Of a stretch of DNA of 64,000 bases, positions 15,937 to 26,064 are shown one piece after another. The DNA is from Hohaiivirga sp031546825 (lineage in GTDB: Bacteria > Pseudomonadota > Alphaproteobacteria > Rhizobiales > Beijerinckiaceae): positions 17,687-81,686 of the forward strand of contig JAVBJU010000009.1 in assembly GCA_031546825.1 (NCBI GenBank). Reading direction: 5' to 3'. The notes under the pieces are model-generated. The model made no database searches. It was not told where the DNA came from and saw only the letters and a list, made by a program, of their open reading frames with translations. Positions within the stretch are counted from its first letter, which is position 1, and each line of letters opens with the position of its first letter. Made by a program: the position numbers and the translations under genes.

Positions 15937-16602
15937 TCAGCTTCCCGAGCCAGAGGAGAAACCGCGTCCGGTGGAGCCGAAACCGCCGCGCGAGCTTACG
16001 GTCGATGCCCTGAAGCTGCTGCCACGCGGCACGACATTGAAGGCGCTGCGGTTTGGTGCACTCCTGAACTCAGAAACCGAGGTGCGTACCGTGCGCGCGG
16101 CGCCGGAAAAAGAGCCGCCGGAAGTGGAATAACGGCGTCCAGAATTGCTTGAATAGCATGACGCGTTGGCGCCCGACATACCGCCTGCGCAGCCGTAGAG
16201 CGGGGCAGCGCCAGCGCCCATTTGTGAGCCCGACAACATGCGCCCGGCCATGAAGCCCAACATCATTGGCATGAAGTAACCACCACCGGATGACGCCTGC
16301 GCGGTTGCCGGTTGAGCGGTATTCGCAGCGGTCACGTCGGGTACGCAGCGTTCCGCGCCAAAATCCTTTTCGCAATCTTCACGGCTGACGAAGCGGGGGG
16401 CGGATTTGGTATAGGTCTCAAAAGCCTCGCCGAAGCGGGCTTTGCAGGAAGATTCTTCCTGCCCCGCGGAAACGCAATCGGCCACCGAGGCAAAGATGGT
16501 GCCATCCGTCTCGGCTTCGGCATCACTGGAATACTGGGAATAGGCCAGCACAGCGGCGACACCCGCAACTGAAATCAGAGCCAATTTGGTAGACCGCTTC
16601 AT
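15937..16602 (-). CDS. DUF1190 family protein (YgiB-like)
   Basis: Probable exported protein, 221 residues. An N-terminal hydrophobic segment (STKLALISVAGVAAVLAYSQ) precedes the DUF1190 core with conserved cysteines (VADCVSAGQEESSCKARFG, REDCEKDFGAERCVPDV). The C-terminal half is Gly/Ser/Arg-rich (GGSFSGAARTVRTSV.. GRGFSSGSGS), low complexity and probably disordered. It is the first gene of a two-gene operon with the YgiC-like ligase. Function is unknown in all species I know of. Confidence 0.88.
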   Translation of the reverse strand: MKRSTKLALISVAGVAAVLAYSQYSSDAEAETDGTIFASVADCVSAGQEESSCKARFGEAFETYTKSAPRFVSREDCEKDFGAERCVPDVTAANTAQPATAQASSGGGYFMPMMLGFMAGRMLSGSQMGAGAAPLYGCAGGMSGANASCYSSNSGRRYSTSGGSFSGAARTVRTSVSEFRSAPNRSAFNVVPRGSSFRASTVSSRGGFGSTGRGFSSGSGS

Positions 16603-16713
16603 CTATGATTCCCCATATTCCGTAAGCCAATGCGTTTGGATATGAAGATCGCACGAAAGATTAACAGCCGCAAGCTGTGATTTGCGGGCGGCTGCTCATC
16701 CATATCTGCAAAA

Positions 16714-17943
16714 TCAGCCGAGCAACGCCCGCTTTAAGGCTTCCGACGCCCGATAGAGCGGCACGTGTCCGCGCAAGAGAACTTGCGCATTGCGGCGATA
16801 GGCGGTCTTGCGCACTTCGAGACCGTGTGCGCCAAGGCGAACGTCCGCCACGGCATCCATCATACCCGCCGGGTTTTCGAGGGCCACAGCGATGTCGGCA
16901 AAATCAGGCCCCGGCTGGGGGAGCCCTTGAGCAAAGCGATACGCCGTTGTGCCGGGTATCAGCGCTGCCGTTGCCAGACAGCACGCGCCGGAGACCGCCA
17001 TGGAGGAATGGGCGGTTTGCGGCGTGAAGTAGCGAACCGAAAGCGTGCCGCCAGCGCGCGGAGCGCTCACCATGCATACCTTGGGCACGGTTTCGCTGCG
17101 GGCCAGTTCGTCTGCCGTCATCGGCGAGCCGTCGCGCTTTTTGAGGCCCATGCGTAAGCCCGCTTCAACCCAGATGCGGCGCAGGGTCTCGATGAAGGGT
17201 TTGTCGGCATCAAGCTCTTTATAGGGCTCATGGGCAGTCTTGCCGAGCTGGGCCGCGTCGAGAATGACCATGGGCACAGCGGCATCCACGCAGGACACGT
17301 CGTATCCTTCAATCACATCGATGACATTGCCGGTGGGCAGCAGCTTGCCGGTTTTGGAGCCAACCGGGTTATGCAGGAAAAGGTCGACACTCGGAAAAGC
17401 GCCATCTACGCCCGGAATTTCAGCCGGAACGAATACGCCATCAACTTCCCGCGCCATGCGTGCTGTGGTGAGAATGCCGGTATTGGTGTTGCGAATATCG
17501 ATATCGAGCGCACCAGCACCGACGGATGCTTCCATGATGCCGCTATCCAGCGCCCACAAGGGCAGGGAGGCTGACATGTTTCCGCAATTGACCGACCAGT
17601 CTATCTGGCCATGATCACTGGCGAGTTGTGCCAGCGTCGATACGACGCGGGTGGATCCATCCGCCTGTTCGATATCGGCAAAAAACACTTTGTTGCTGGT
17701 GGCAGCTCCGCGCCCAAGGCCGGTAATTTGCCGATTGCCGGGGCTTGTCTTTCCGTCGAGCGGCACGCCCATTAAATGGCGCGCAAGCTCTTCTTTTAAC
17801 GCACTATCCTGCGGGGCAAATTGATCCCAAATGACGACACCCGTTGAAGTTCCGCCGCGCATGTGATGCACTGGAAATTCGACGACGCCGTTGCGTACAA
17901 TGATGGATAGATTGGGAAAAGCGGGAAGGGTTGCAATAGCCAT
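16714..17943 (-). CDS. prpF: PrpF/GalD family isomerase
   Basis: Cytoplasmic isomerase of the diaminopimelate-epimerase fold, 409 residues. Members move double bonds in small unsaturated polycarboxylates (PrpF on 2-methylaconitate, GalD on 4-oxalomesaconate). Family hallmarks are HHMRGGTSTGVV near the N-terminus, SPGNRQITGLGRGAATSNKV, the first-half cysteine in VNCGNMSASLPLWAL, and the second-half SSMAVSGACCLATAAL. No prpBCD or gallate genes are nearby. The adjacent divergent gene is a DcuC-type carboxylate transporter, suggesting a small uptake-and-isomerise module. The family is secure, the substrate is not. Confidence 0.93.
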   Translation of the reverse strand: MAIATLPAFPNLSIIVRNGVVEFPVHHMRGGTSTGVVIWDQFAPQDSALKEELARHLMGVPLDGKTSPGNRQITGLGRGAATSNKVFFADIEQADGSTRVVSTLAQLASDHGQIDWSVNCGNMSASLPLWALDSGIMEASVGAGALDIDIRNTNTGILTTARMAREVDGVFVPAEIPGVDGAFPSVDLFLHNPVGSKTGKLLPTGNVIDVIEGYDVSCVDAAVPMVILDAAQLGKTAHEPYKELDADKPFIETLRRIWVEAGLRMGLKKRDGSPMTADELARSETVPKVCMVSAPRAGGTLSVRYFTPQTAHSSMAVSGACCLATAALIPGTTAYRFAQGLPQPGPDFADIAVALENPAGMMDAVADVRLGAHGLEVRKTAYRRNAQVLLRGHVPLYRASEALKRALLG

Positions 17944-18282
17944 GATTAAATATCCTACCTCAATATGGCGATTTCATAGCCATTTTGCGGGCTATTGTCC
18001 AATGCCCCTTTTGCTTTCTTGCTGGACATCACGACGCATGGAAAAGCTAATTAACTCCTTAAAATTATATTTACTTCAAGCAACTCTTCTGGGACGAAAG
18101 TTTTATGCGCCGTTTGTATTGATGCGTGGGCCGCGACCTGCGCGCGCTGCGGAACAAACAATATTCAATACCGAGCGAACGCGGCTGCGCAGGGGGAGTG
18201 CGTAGTGGATTCCCCTAAGAACCCTGTCAGGATGGCGCGCCCGCCACGATGACAGACGCATTGAAACGAGGGAGTTTTTTCA
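17944..18282. promoter_or_regulatory. Divergent promoter region prpF / dcuC-family with candidate operator
   Basis: This 339-base gap holds no credible gene. Within it ATAGCC (17976-17981) and GGCTAT (17990-17995) form a 6+8+6 inverted repeat 33 bases from the prpF start, a candidate operator. The segment 18050-18075 is AT-rich. No regulator gene is adjacent. Confidence 0.35.
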
Positions 18283-19635
18283 ATGTTACTGATATTTGGA
18301 GGCTTTGTTGTTCTCATTACCATCTATTTGATGGTGAAGCGTTATGAAACACGCTTGATCCTTGTCTGCGCCGGTTTTGTCATGGCGTTGGCCGCCGGGA
18401 TGCCGATGGCACCCTTTAAGGCGTTTTCCCATGCGATGCAGGAAAGTAAACTGTTTGAAGCCATCATCTCGGTGATGGGCTTTGCCATGGTCATGAAAGT
18501 GACCAAATGCGATCAGCACCTCATTCAGGCGCTGGTGCGGCCGCTTCGTCATGCGGGCGGTTTGCTCATTCCGGCCGCAACGCTCGCAACCTTTTTTATC
18601 AATACCTCAATCACCTCATCCGCTGGTTGTTCTGCGGCGGTGGGCGCGATTTTCATCCCCGTTATGCTGGCGGCGGGTGTGCACCCGGCTATTGCGGCGG
18701 CGGCGATTTATGCTGGAACCTATGGCGCGATCTTTAATCCTGGTTATGCCCAGGTGGCGCTCGTTGCCGAGGTGTCCAAGGCCACCAACATGGCGGTTGC
18801 TTCCAACCATTTTGTGGCGATGCTGGCTTCCGGCCTGATTGCAGCTTTCACGCTGTTTATTGTCGCTTGGATCTTGAAAGAACATAAGGGCTACGTCGTG
18901 CCGGAAGACCGCCGGATCAGCGAAGACTTCAAGATCAATCCATGGATGGCGATGGTTCCGCTAGTGCCGTTGGTTATCCTGATTACCGGCAATTTCGGGA
19001 TTGTTCCGGCTTTCAAGCAATTGCAGATTTCGCACGCCATGATCATCGGTTCGTTCATCGGTTTTCTGGCAACGATCCGTATCGAAAAGGTCTCGGCGGC
19101 AACCGTAGGCGGCATTTCGCTCGGAGGTTATCGCCTGCACCTCTTCAGCCCGCAGACGCTGTCGAAGGAATTCTGGCATGGTGCTGGCGATTCATTCGGC
19201 CATGTCTTCGGCATCATCATCTGTGCGTTGGTGTTCGTTTCCGGTCTTGATTCCATCGGTGCCATTGAGGCGATGAAGGACAAGATGGTGCACACGCCCG
19301 ATATCGCCAAGCTGTCGTCGGTCATCGGGCCGTTTGTGCTCGGTGTGCTGTGTGGCTCGGGCGATGCTGCGTCGGTTGCCTTCAACCGCGCGGTGACCCC
19401 GCACGCGGTTCAATTCGGCTTGCAGGCCATCGATATGGGCTCTGCCGCAGCGATTGCCGGCGCGTTGGGCCGCTCGATGTCGCCGATTGCCGGTGGCATG
19501 GTGATTTGTGCAAGCTTTGCCGGTTGCTCATCGCTCGACAGCGCCAAGCGCAACGCGCCGGGCATGATCCTCGCCGCCGCCGCGGTGATGGTACTGCTGC
19601 TCTATAAGGATATGCTGCCGATGTTTTTGAGATAA
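18283..19635 (+). CDS. DcuC-family C4-dicarboxylate-type transporter
   Basis: Inner-membrane carboxylate transporter, 450 residues with about 11-12 hydrophobic segments. The family core is visible in FFINTSITSSAGCSAAVGAIFIPVML, IYAGTYGAIFNPGYAQVALVAEV and the second-half LCGSGDAASVAFNRAVTPHA and AIAGALGRSMSPIAGGMVI. E. coli DcuC exchanges or exports succinate; distant members carry other di- and tricarboxylates. It is divergent from prpF, so an unsaturated polycarboxylate is a reasonable guess. A strong terminator follows. Confidence 0.9.
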   Translation: MLLIFGGFVVLITIYLMVKRYETRLILVCAGFVMALAAGMPMAPFKAFSHAMQESKLFEAIISVMGFAMVMKVTKCDQHLIQALVRPLRHAGGLLIPAATLATFFINTSITSSAGCSAAVGAIFIPVMLAAGVHPAIAAAAIYAGTYGAIFNPGYAQVALVAEVSKATNMAVASNHFVAMLASGLIAAFTLFIVAWILKEHKGYVVPEDRRISEDFKINPWMAMVPLVPLVILITGNFGIVPAFKQLQISHAMIIGSFIGFLATIRIEKVSAATVGGISLGGYRLHLFSPQTLSKEFWHGAGDSFGHVFGIIICALVFVSGLDSIGAIEAMKDKMVHTPDIAKLSSVIGPFVLGVLCGSGDAASVAFNRAVTPHAVQFGLQAIDMGSAAAIAGALGRSMSPIAGGMVICASFAGCSSLDSAKRNAPGMILAAAAVMVLLLYKDMLPMFLR

Positions 19636-19660
19636 AACAACGATGGTATGGCAATGTTGA

Positions 19661-19692
19661 CGGGGCGGAAGAGATTCCGCCCCGTTTTTTTT
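19661..19692 (+). terminator. Intrinsic terminator after the DcuC-family gene
   Basis: Perfect 10-bp stem CGGGGCGGAA / TTCCGCCCCG with loop GAGA, followed by eight T. Confidence 0.95.
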
Positions 19693-19846
19693 GATTGATT
19701 TAATATTGTTATGTTTGAGCAATTTTTCTGCACAGCTGAGCGATGCGTGCCATTCACGTATTCGGGCGCTTCAGTCATGAATGTGCGATCAGCGTTGATG
19801 CGCCAACAAAGCCAGATACAGTGGCGCAAGCGTCTTGTGAGTGCCG

Positions 19847-22800
19847 TTATCTGTCGCGCAAACGTCGACGCTCGATCTTCCGGTGCAATTTGTCGAGCAT
19901 CAGGTAGATCACCGGCGTCGAATAGAGCGTCAATATTTGCGACAGCACCAGCCCGCCGATGATGGTGATGCCCAGCGGACGGCGCAGTTCCGAGCCAGGG
20001 CCTGTGGCAACGATGAGGGGGATGGCACCGAAGATGGCAGCCATCGTCGTCATGAGAATGGGGCGAAAGCGGATGATGCAGGCACTATAGATTGCGCGGA
20101 TCGGCAGCATTTTTCCCTTGCGCTCGGCTTCAAGCGCGAAATCGACCAGCATGATGCCGTTTTTCTTGACGATGCCGATTAACAGGATGATGCCGATAAA
20201 GGCGATGATCGAGAGCTGGCTGCCGGTTACCAGCAGCGCAAGCAGTGCCCCAAGGCCTGCCGAGGGCAGGGTGGAGATGATGGTCAGCGGATGCGCCAGG
20301 CTTTCGTAAAGAATGCCGAGTACGATATAGATGGTGGCAATGGCGGCGAGAATAATAAGAAGCTGTGATTGCGAGTTACTGCGCGAAGCCTGCGCATCGC
20401 CCGAAAAGCTGCCACGGACTGCGTCGGGAAGATGCAGGTTGGCGATGGCTGCGAGAACATTGTCTGAGACGGTTTCCAGTGACGCGCCTTCCTTCAGGTT
20501 GAAACTTGCGGTGACCGACGGAAACTGCCCTTGATGCGAAACTGACAGTGGCTCGCGCCCGCGTTCATAGCGGGCGACGGCGAGCAGGGGAATTTGTGTG
20601 TTGTTGCCGGTCTGGACATAGATGCGGTCGAGATCAACCGGGTCACGCGCAAATTGCGGGCTCACCTCATAGACGACGCGATACTGGTTGCGCAGGCGGT
20701 AGATGATGGAGATCTGCCGCTGGGAGAAGGCGTTATTGAGCGCATTGTCAATCTGGGTGACCGACACATTAAGCCGCGCCGCAGCATCCCGGTCGATGAC
20801 CACATTGAGTTGCAACCCGCTCTGGTCTTGATCGGTGTTGACGTCCGTGACACCTTCGACGCCCTTGATGGCTTCTACAACCTTGGGCACAGCGTCTTTT
20901 AAAAGCTTCAGATCGGTGCTCCACAGGGTGTATTGGTAGCTTGAATCCGACTGGCGCGCACCGACGCTCAATTCTTGGGCAGGCCTCATGAAAAGCTGAA
21001 TTCCGGGAATGGCCATCAATTTCGGCCGCAGGCGGTCCACCACCTGCGCGGTGGTGACGCCGCCGCGCTCTTCGAGCGGTTTGAGATTGGCAAACACCGT
21101 GCCGCGATTGACCGACGACCCACCGATGAAGGAACCAACGCCTTCAATGGCAGGATCCGCCACCACCACATCGACCATTTTCACCTGCAATGCCGTCATG
21201 GCCTCGAACGAGATATCCGGTGAGGCGCGGGCACCACCGATGATGAGGCCGCTATCGTCCTGCGGGATGAAGCCTTTGGGAATTTTGACAAATAAGGCAC
21301 CGGTCAGCCCGATCACTGCGACGAACATAGCGAGGATCAGACCCTGATGGCGCAGGGCAACGATGAGACTGCGGGCATAGAGCGTCACCAGCCAGTGCAG
21401 CATCAACTCCACCGCCCGGTCGAACCAGGTACTGCGCTGGGTGCGCGGATTGCGCATGTAATGGCCGCAAATCATCGGGGTGACCGAGAGCGACACCACC
21501 GTTGAGACAATGATTGCGAAGGAAAGCGTCAGCGAGAATTCCCGGAACAGGCGACCCGCCACCCCGCCCATGAAGAATAAGGGTATGAAAGCAGCAAGAA
21601 GCGATATTGAAATCGACAGCACGGTGAAGGCAATCTGCCGCGCGCCTTCTAAAGCCGCAGCCATTGGCTTCTTGCCCATCTCGATATTGCGATGGATATT
21701 TTCGATCATGACAATGGCGTCATCAACGATGAATCCCACCGAAATCGCCAGCGCCATCAGCGACAGGTTGTTGATGGAAAACCCCGCAAACCACATTGCC
21801 CCGAAAGTGCCAGCAAGCGACAGCGGCACGGTGACGCCAGCGGCGATGGTCGGTGTGCCGCGCCGCAGAAAAAGAAACACCACCAGCATTACCAGCGCGA
21901 TGGTGGCCGCAAGCGTGAACTGCATATCGCGCACCGAAGCACGGATGGAGGTGGTGCGGTCGGAGAGGGTTGAGACATCAAGGGCCTTGGGTAGCCAGGG
22001 CCGGATTTCGTCGAGTGCTTTCTTGGCCTCATCCACCGTTTCAATGACGTTGGAATTGGCCTGCCGGGTGATGATCAGCAGAACCGCCGGTTCCCGCCCG
22101 AACCAGGCGGCAGAGCGCGTATTGAGATTGGCGCGGCTGATGTTGGCGATTTCGCCGAGCCGCATGAAGTTGCCAGTTGTCTGGTTGCGTCCGACCACCA
22201 GAGATTCATAGGCTTTCGGGTCGAACATCTGCCCGTTGAGGGCGAGCATATGGGCGCGGCCATTGTCCTCGATCACGCCAACCGGCCCCAGCGCATTCGC
22301 GGCTGCTATGGCTGTGCGAACCGCTTCCAGCCCGGTATTAGCCGATGCCACCATGCCGGGGTTGACCTGAACGCGGATGGCGGGCTGGGCCGCGCCGCTG
22401 ATGGCAACATCAGCAACGCCCCTAACGCGTAATAAGCGTTGGGCGATGACACTGTCGGCTATGTCATAAATCTCGCTCGGTGCCATGGTTTTTGAGGTCA
22501 GGGCAAAGATGAGGATCGGCATCGCGGCCGGGTTCATCTTGCGAAAGCGCGGCAGTGTTGGCAGGTCGCCCGGCAGGTCAGACGCGGCGGCGTTGAGGGC
22601 GCTCTGCACGTCGCGCGCGGCGCTGTCGATATCGCGGGACAGGTCGAACTGGACCGCAATGGACGTGGAACCCAGCGATGAGGATGAGGAGATTTCGGTG
22701 ACACCGGAAATCTCGCCGAGCCGCCGCTCCAGGGGGGCCGCAACGGTTGCCGCGATGGTTTCCGGGTCAGCACCCGGGCGGCTGGCAAAAACCCGAATGG

Positions 22801-22930
22801 TTGGAAAATCAACTGCGGGAAGCGCGGCAACCGGCAGGAAGCTGTAAGCCAGCAGACCGCTGAGGAACAAGCCGATGGCAAGGAGCGTGGTGGCAACGGG
22901 GCGGCGGATGAAGGGTGTGGAGAATGACAT
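19847..22930 (-). CDS. mdtC: RND efflux permease, MdtC-like
   Basis: Second permease subunit of an MdtABC-type pump, 1027 residues. It has twelve predicted membrane spans, two large periplasmic loops, and the proton-relay motifs VGFIVDDAIVMIENIHRNIE (TM4) and VKKNGIMLVDFALEAE (TM10). It starts 9 bases after mdtB. In E. coli, MdtB and MdtC form a mixed trimer exporting bile salts, novobiocin and metal chelates; the tandem arrangement here implies the same hetero-oligomer. It ends at the convergent DcuC-family gene. Confidence 0.95.
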   Translation of the reverse strand: MSFSTPFIRRPVATTLLAIGLFLSGLLAYSFLPVAALPAVDFPTIRVFASRPGADPETIAATVAAPLERRLGEISGVTEISSSSSLGSTSIAVQFDLSRDIDSAARDVQSALNAAASDLPGDLPTLPRFRKMNPAAMPILIFALTSKTMAPSEIYDIADSVIAQRLLRVRGVADVAISGAAQPAIRVQVNPGMVASANTGLEAVRTAIAAANALGPVGVIEDNGRAHMLALNGQMFDPKAYESLVVGRNQTTGNFMRLGEIANISRANLNTRSAAWFGREPAVLLIITRQANSNVIETVDEAKKALDEIRPWLPKALDVSTLSDRTTSIRASVRDMQFTLAATIALVMLVVFLFLRRGTPTIAAGVTVPLSLAGTFGAMWFAGFSINNLSLMALAISVGFIVDDAIVMIENIHRNIEMGKKPMAAALEGARQIAFTVLSISISLLAAFIPLFFMGGVAGRLFREFSLTLSFAIIVSTVVSLSVTPMICGHYMRNPRTQRSTWFDRAVELMLHWLVTLYARSLIVALRHQGLILAMFVAVIGLTGALFVKIPKGFIPQDDSGLIIGGARASPDISFEAMTALQVKMVDVVVADPAIEGVGSFIGGSSVNRGTVFANLKPLEERGGVTTAQVVDRLRPKLMAIPGIQLFMRPAQELSVGARQSDSSYQYTLWSTDLKLLKDAVPKVVEAIKGVEGVTDVNTDQDQSGLQLNVVIDRDAAARLNVSVTQIDNALNNAFSQRQISIIYRLRNQYRVVYEVSPQFARDPVDLDRIYVQTGNNTQIPLLAVARYERGREPLSVSHQGQFPSVTASFNLKEGASLETVSDNVLAAIANLHLPDAVRGSFSGDAQASRSNSQSQLLIILAAIATIYIVLGILYESLAHPLTIISTLPSAGLGALLALLVTGSQLSIIAFIGIILLIGIVKKNGIMLVDFALEAERKGKMLPIRAIYSACIIRFRPILMTTMAAIFGAIPLIVATGPGSELRRPLGITIIGGLVLSQILTLYSTPVIYLMLDKLHRKIERRRLRDR

Positions 22931-22939
22931 GACGCCCTC

Positions 22940-25900
22940 CTAACCTTCGTCCGGCTCTAGGTGTTTTCCGGTGCCCCGCCATGTGACGAACCGCAAGCGC
23001 AGATGCTCCAGCCCGAGATAGATGACCGGCGTGGTATAAAGCGTCAACAATTGGCTGAGCAATAGCCCACCGATAATGGTGACGCCGAGGGGAAAGCGCA
23101 GTTCCGAGCCGGTCCCAGTGCCAAACGCTAGCGGAATGGCACCGAACAGAGCCGCAAGCGTCGTCATCATGATCGGGCGAAAGCGCAGGAGACACGCCTG
23201 GAAAATGGCGTCTTCCGGCGTCATCCCCTGGTTGCGCTCGGCATCCAGCGCGAAGTCAATCATCATGATGGCGTTCTTCTTGACGATGCCCATCAGGAGA
23301 ATGATGCCAATCAGCGAAATCACCGAAAGCGGCAGCCCGAAGATCACGAGAGCCAGCAAAGCGCCCAGTCCGGCTGAGGGAAGGGTCGATAGGATGGTCA
23401 GCGGGTGGATGTAGCTCTCGTAAAGCATCCCCAGCACGATATAGATCGTCACTGTCGCAGCCAGTATCAGCCAGACCTCATTGGCCAGCGATTTGTTGAA
23501 CTCGGCAGCGTCTCCCGCATAGGTGCCCATCAGGCTCGTCGGCATGCCGATTTCTGTCTCAATGGCGCGCACATGCCGCACCGCCTCGTCCAACGCGGTG
23601 CCGGGGCTGAGGTTAAAACTGATTGTCATTGATGGGAACTGGCCGTTATGGCCGACGGTGAGCGGAGTCGTCGTCTCGGTGATGGTGGCGAAGGAATTCA
23701 GCGGCACCTGGGCGCCTGTGGCAGAGAGGATTTTGAGGTCGCGCAGGGTGGAGGGCGTGGTGCCAAGGCGTGGTGTTGCTTCGAGTACAACGCGATATTG
23801 ATTAGCCTGACCATAGATGGTGGCGATTTGGCGCTGGCCGAAGGCGTCGTTAAGCGTGTCGGAGACGTTTTGCATCGACACACCGAACTGCCCGGCGAGT
23901 TCCCGGTTCACGTCGATATTGGTGAGCAGCCCGCCTTCCTGATCTTCGAGGGAGACGTCCTGGAGAATGCGCGCCTGCCGCATCTGCGCGACCAGGCTAT
24001 TGACCCATCGCGACACCTCGTCGGCGTTCGCGCCGATGATCTGATACTGATATTGCGCCCGGCTCGACTGGGTGGAAATCTGGATATCCTGCACCGGTTG
24101 ATAATAGACGGAGACTCCCGCAATCGAACTGGTCTTCTGCTTCAAGCGCGCGATGATTTGCTGCACGCTGGCATTGCGCTTGTCACGAGCGGTGAGGAAA
24201 ACCGAGAGATTACCCACATTCGGGGCCGGGTTGGTGGTGGAGACGCCCGCAACGGCAACCACCGCCGCGACATCCGCATCGCCCTCAAGCACCGCCGACA
24301 CTTCCAATTGCAGGCGTGACATTTCCTGGAAAGAAATCGTGGGGCTCGCCTGGGTCACCACGGTGATCATGCCGGTGTCTTGCTGCGGCAGAAAGCCCTT
24401 GGGCATGAATGTATAGAGCACGATGGTGGCGATCAGCGTGCCCAGTGTCAGCCCCAGCATCAGGCGTCCGCGCTGCAAAGCCCAGCGTAGGGTCTTCTCG
24501 TAGCCGGTCAGGGCGCGCTCCATCTGCGCATCAAAGAAGCCCAGAATTTTCCCAAGAACCGAGCTTTCCGAGGCGTGCCCGCTGCGCAGCAGGCGCGACG
24601 ACATCATGGGTGTCAGCGTCAGCGAGACAATGGCCGAGACAATCACCGCGATGGTCAGCGTCAGCGCAAATTCGCGGAACATGCGCCCGACGAGATCGCT
24701 CATGAACAACAGCGGGATAAACACGGCAATCAGCGAGACCGTGAGCGAAATCACCGTGAAGCCGATTTCCTTCGAGCCTTGCAAGGCTGCGGCAAACGGC
24801 TTTTCGCCTTTCTCGATATGGCGGACAATGTTCTCGATGATGACAATGGCGTCGTCCACCACGAAGCCGGTGCCGATGGTCAGCGCCATCAGCGAAAGGT
24901 TATCGAGCGAGAAGCCGAAGAACCACATGACGCCAAAGGTGGCAATGAGCGACAGCGGCAGTGCCGTGCCCGCGATGATGGTGGCGGCGACACTGCGCAG
25001 GAACAGCAGCACCACCAGCACCACGAGTGCCACGCTCAGCACCAGTGTGAACTGCACATCGTGGATCGAGGCGGAGATCGTGCCGGTGCGATCGGAGACA
25101 ATGGTGAGATGCGCGTCTTTCGGCAAGACACTTTGCAGGCGCGGAATTTCGGCGCGGATGCGCGCCACCGTCTGCACCACATTGAAGCCCGGTTGGCGCT
25201 GAATATCGAGCACCACCGCAGGTTTGCCCTGATACCAGCTGGCGACCCGGTTGTTTTCGAGCCCGTCGATGATATCGGCCACATCGCTCAGAAGCACCGG
25301 AGCGCCGTTGCGATAGGCCAGAACCACATTGCGGTAGGCATCTGCTGAGGTCAGTTGGTCATTGGCGTTGATGGTGTAGAACTGATGCGTGCCATCAAGC
25401 GCACCCTTCGGCCCGGCCACCGAGGCGTTGGTGATGGCTGTGCGCAGCGTCTGCGATCCGAGGCCGTAAGCGGAGAGGCGGTTCATATCGACACGGATGC
25501 GCACGGCGGGCTTTAACCCTCCTTGCACCGTGACCTTGCCGACGCCGGTCATCTCGCTCAGCCGCTGGGCGAGCAGGGTATCGGCGATATTGGAAAGATC
25601 GCGGATCGGCACGGTGTCGGAGGTCAGCGCCAGGGTAATGATTGGCGTATCTGCCGGGTTGACCTTGGAATAGATCGGCGGATAGGGCAGGTTGCGCGGT
25701 AGTGCCGAGCCCGCGCTGTTGATTGCCGCCTGCACGTCTTGCGCCGCGCCGTCGATATCCCGGTCAAGATCGAATTGCAGGGTGATCTGGCTGATACCGA
25801 ACGACGAGGTCGAGGTCATCAATTGCAGCGACGGGATTTGCCCGAACTGTCGCTCGAGCGGTGCGGTGAGCAGCGAAGAGGTTGTCTGGGCGTTGGCTCC

Positions 25901-26056
25901 TGGCAACTGCGTCGTCACCTGGATGGTTGGAAAATCCACCTGCGGCAACGCCGAAATAGGCAGGTTGAAATAGCCCAGAAGACCACCGAGCAACACGGCA
26001 ACGCCCAGCAATGATGTGGCAATCGGGCGCCAGATAAAGGGAGCGGAGACGTTCAT
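22940..26056 (-). CDS. mdtB: RND efflux permease, MdtB-like
   Basis: First permease subunit, 1038 residues, clearly paralogous to the following gene but well diverged. Motifs include TGFVVDDAIVIIENIVRHIE in TM4 and VKKNAIMMIDFALDAE in TM10. The N-terminus (FIWRPIATSLLGVAVLLGGLLGY) is typical of the MdtB/MdtC clade rather than AcrB. It starts 8 bases after the adaptor gene. The tripartite operon is oprM-like, mdtA, mdtB, mdtC. Confidence 0.95.
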   Translation of the reverse strand: MNVSAPFIWRPIATSLLGVAVLLGGLLGYFNLPISALPQVDFPTIQVTTQLPGANAQTTSSLLTAPLERQFGQIPSLQLMTSTSSFGISQITLQFDLDRDIDGAAQDVQAAINSAGSALPRNLPYPPIYSKVNPADTPIITLALTSDTVPIRDLSNIADTLLAQRLSEMTGVGKVTVQGGLKPAVRIRVDMNRLSAYGLGSQTLRTAITNASVAGPKGALDGTHQFYTINANDQLTSADAYRNVVLAYRNGAPVLLSDVADIIDGLENNRVASWYQGKPAVVLDIQRQPGFNVVQTVARIRAEIPRLQSVLPKDAHLTIVSDRTGTISASIHDVQFTLVLSVALVVLVVLLFLRSVAATIIAGTALPLSLIATFGVMWFFGFSLDNLSLMALTIGTGFVVDDAIVIIENIVRHIEKGEKPFAAALQGSKEIGFTVISLTVSLIAVFIPLLFMSDLVGRMFREFALTLTIAVIVSAIVSLTLTPMMSSRLLRSGHASESSVLGKILGFFDAQMERALTGYEKTLRWALQRGRLMLGLTLGTLIATIVLYTFMPKGFLPQQDTGMITVVTQASPTISFQEMSRLQLEVSAVLEGDADVAAVVAVAGVSTTNPAPNVGNLSVFLTARDKRNASVQQIIARLKQKTSSIAGVSVYYQPVQDIQISTQSSRAQYQYQIIGANADEVSRWVNSLVAQMRQARILQDVSLEDQEGGLLTNIDVNRELAGQFGVSMQNVSDTLNDAFGQRQIATIYGQANQYRVVLEATPRLGTTPSTLRDLKILSATGAQVPLNSFATITETTTPLTVGHNGQFPSMTISFNLSPGTALDEAVRHVRAIETEIGMPTSLMGTYAGDAAEFNKSLANEVWLILAATVTIYIVLGMLYESYIHPLTILSTLPSAGLGALLALVIFGLPLSVISLIGIILLMGIVKKNAIMMIDFALDAERNQGMTPEDAIFQACLLRFRPIMMTTLAALFGAIPLAFGTGTGSELRFPLGVTIIGGLLLSQLLTLYTTPVIYLGLEHLRLRFVTWRGTGKHLEPDEG

Positions 26057-26064
26057 GCCCGGAC

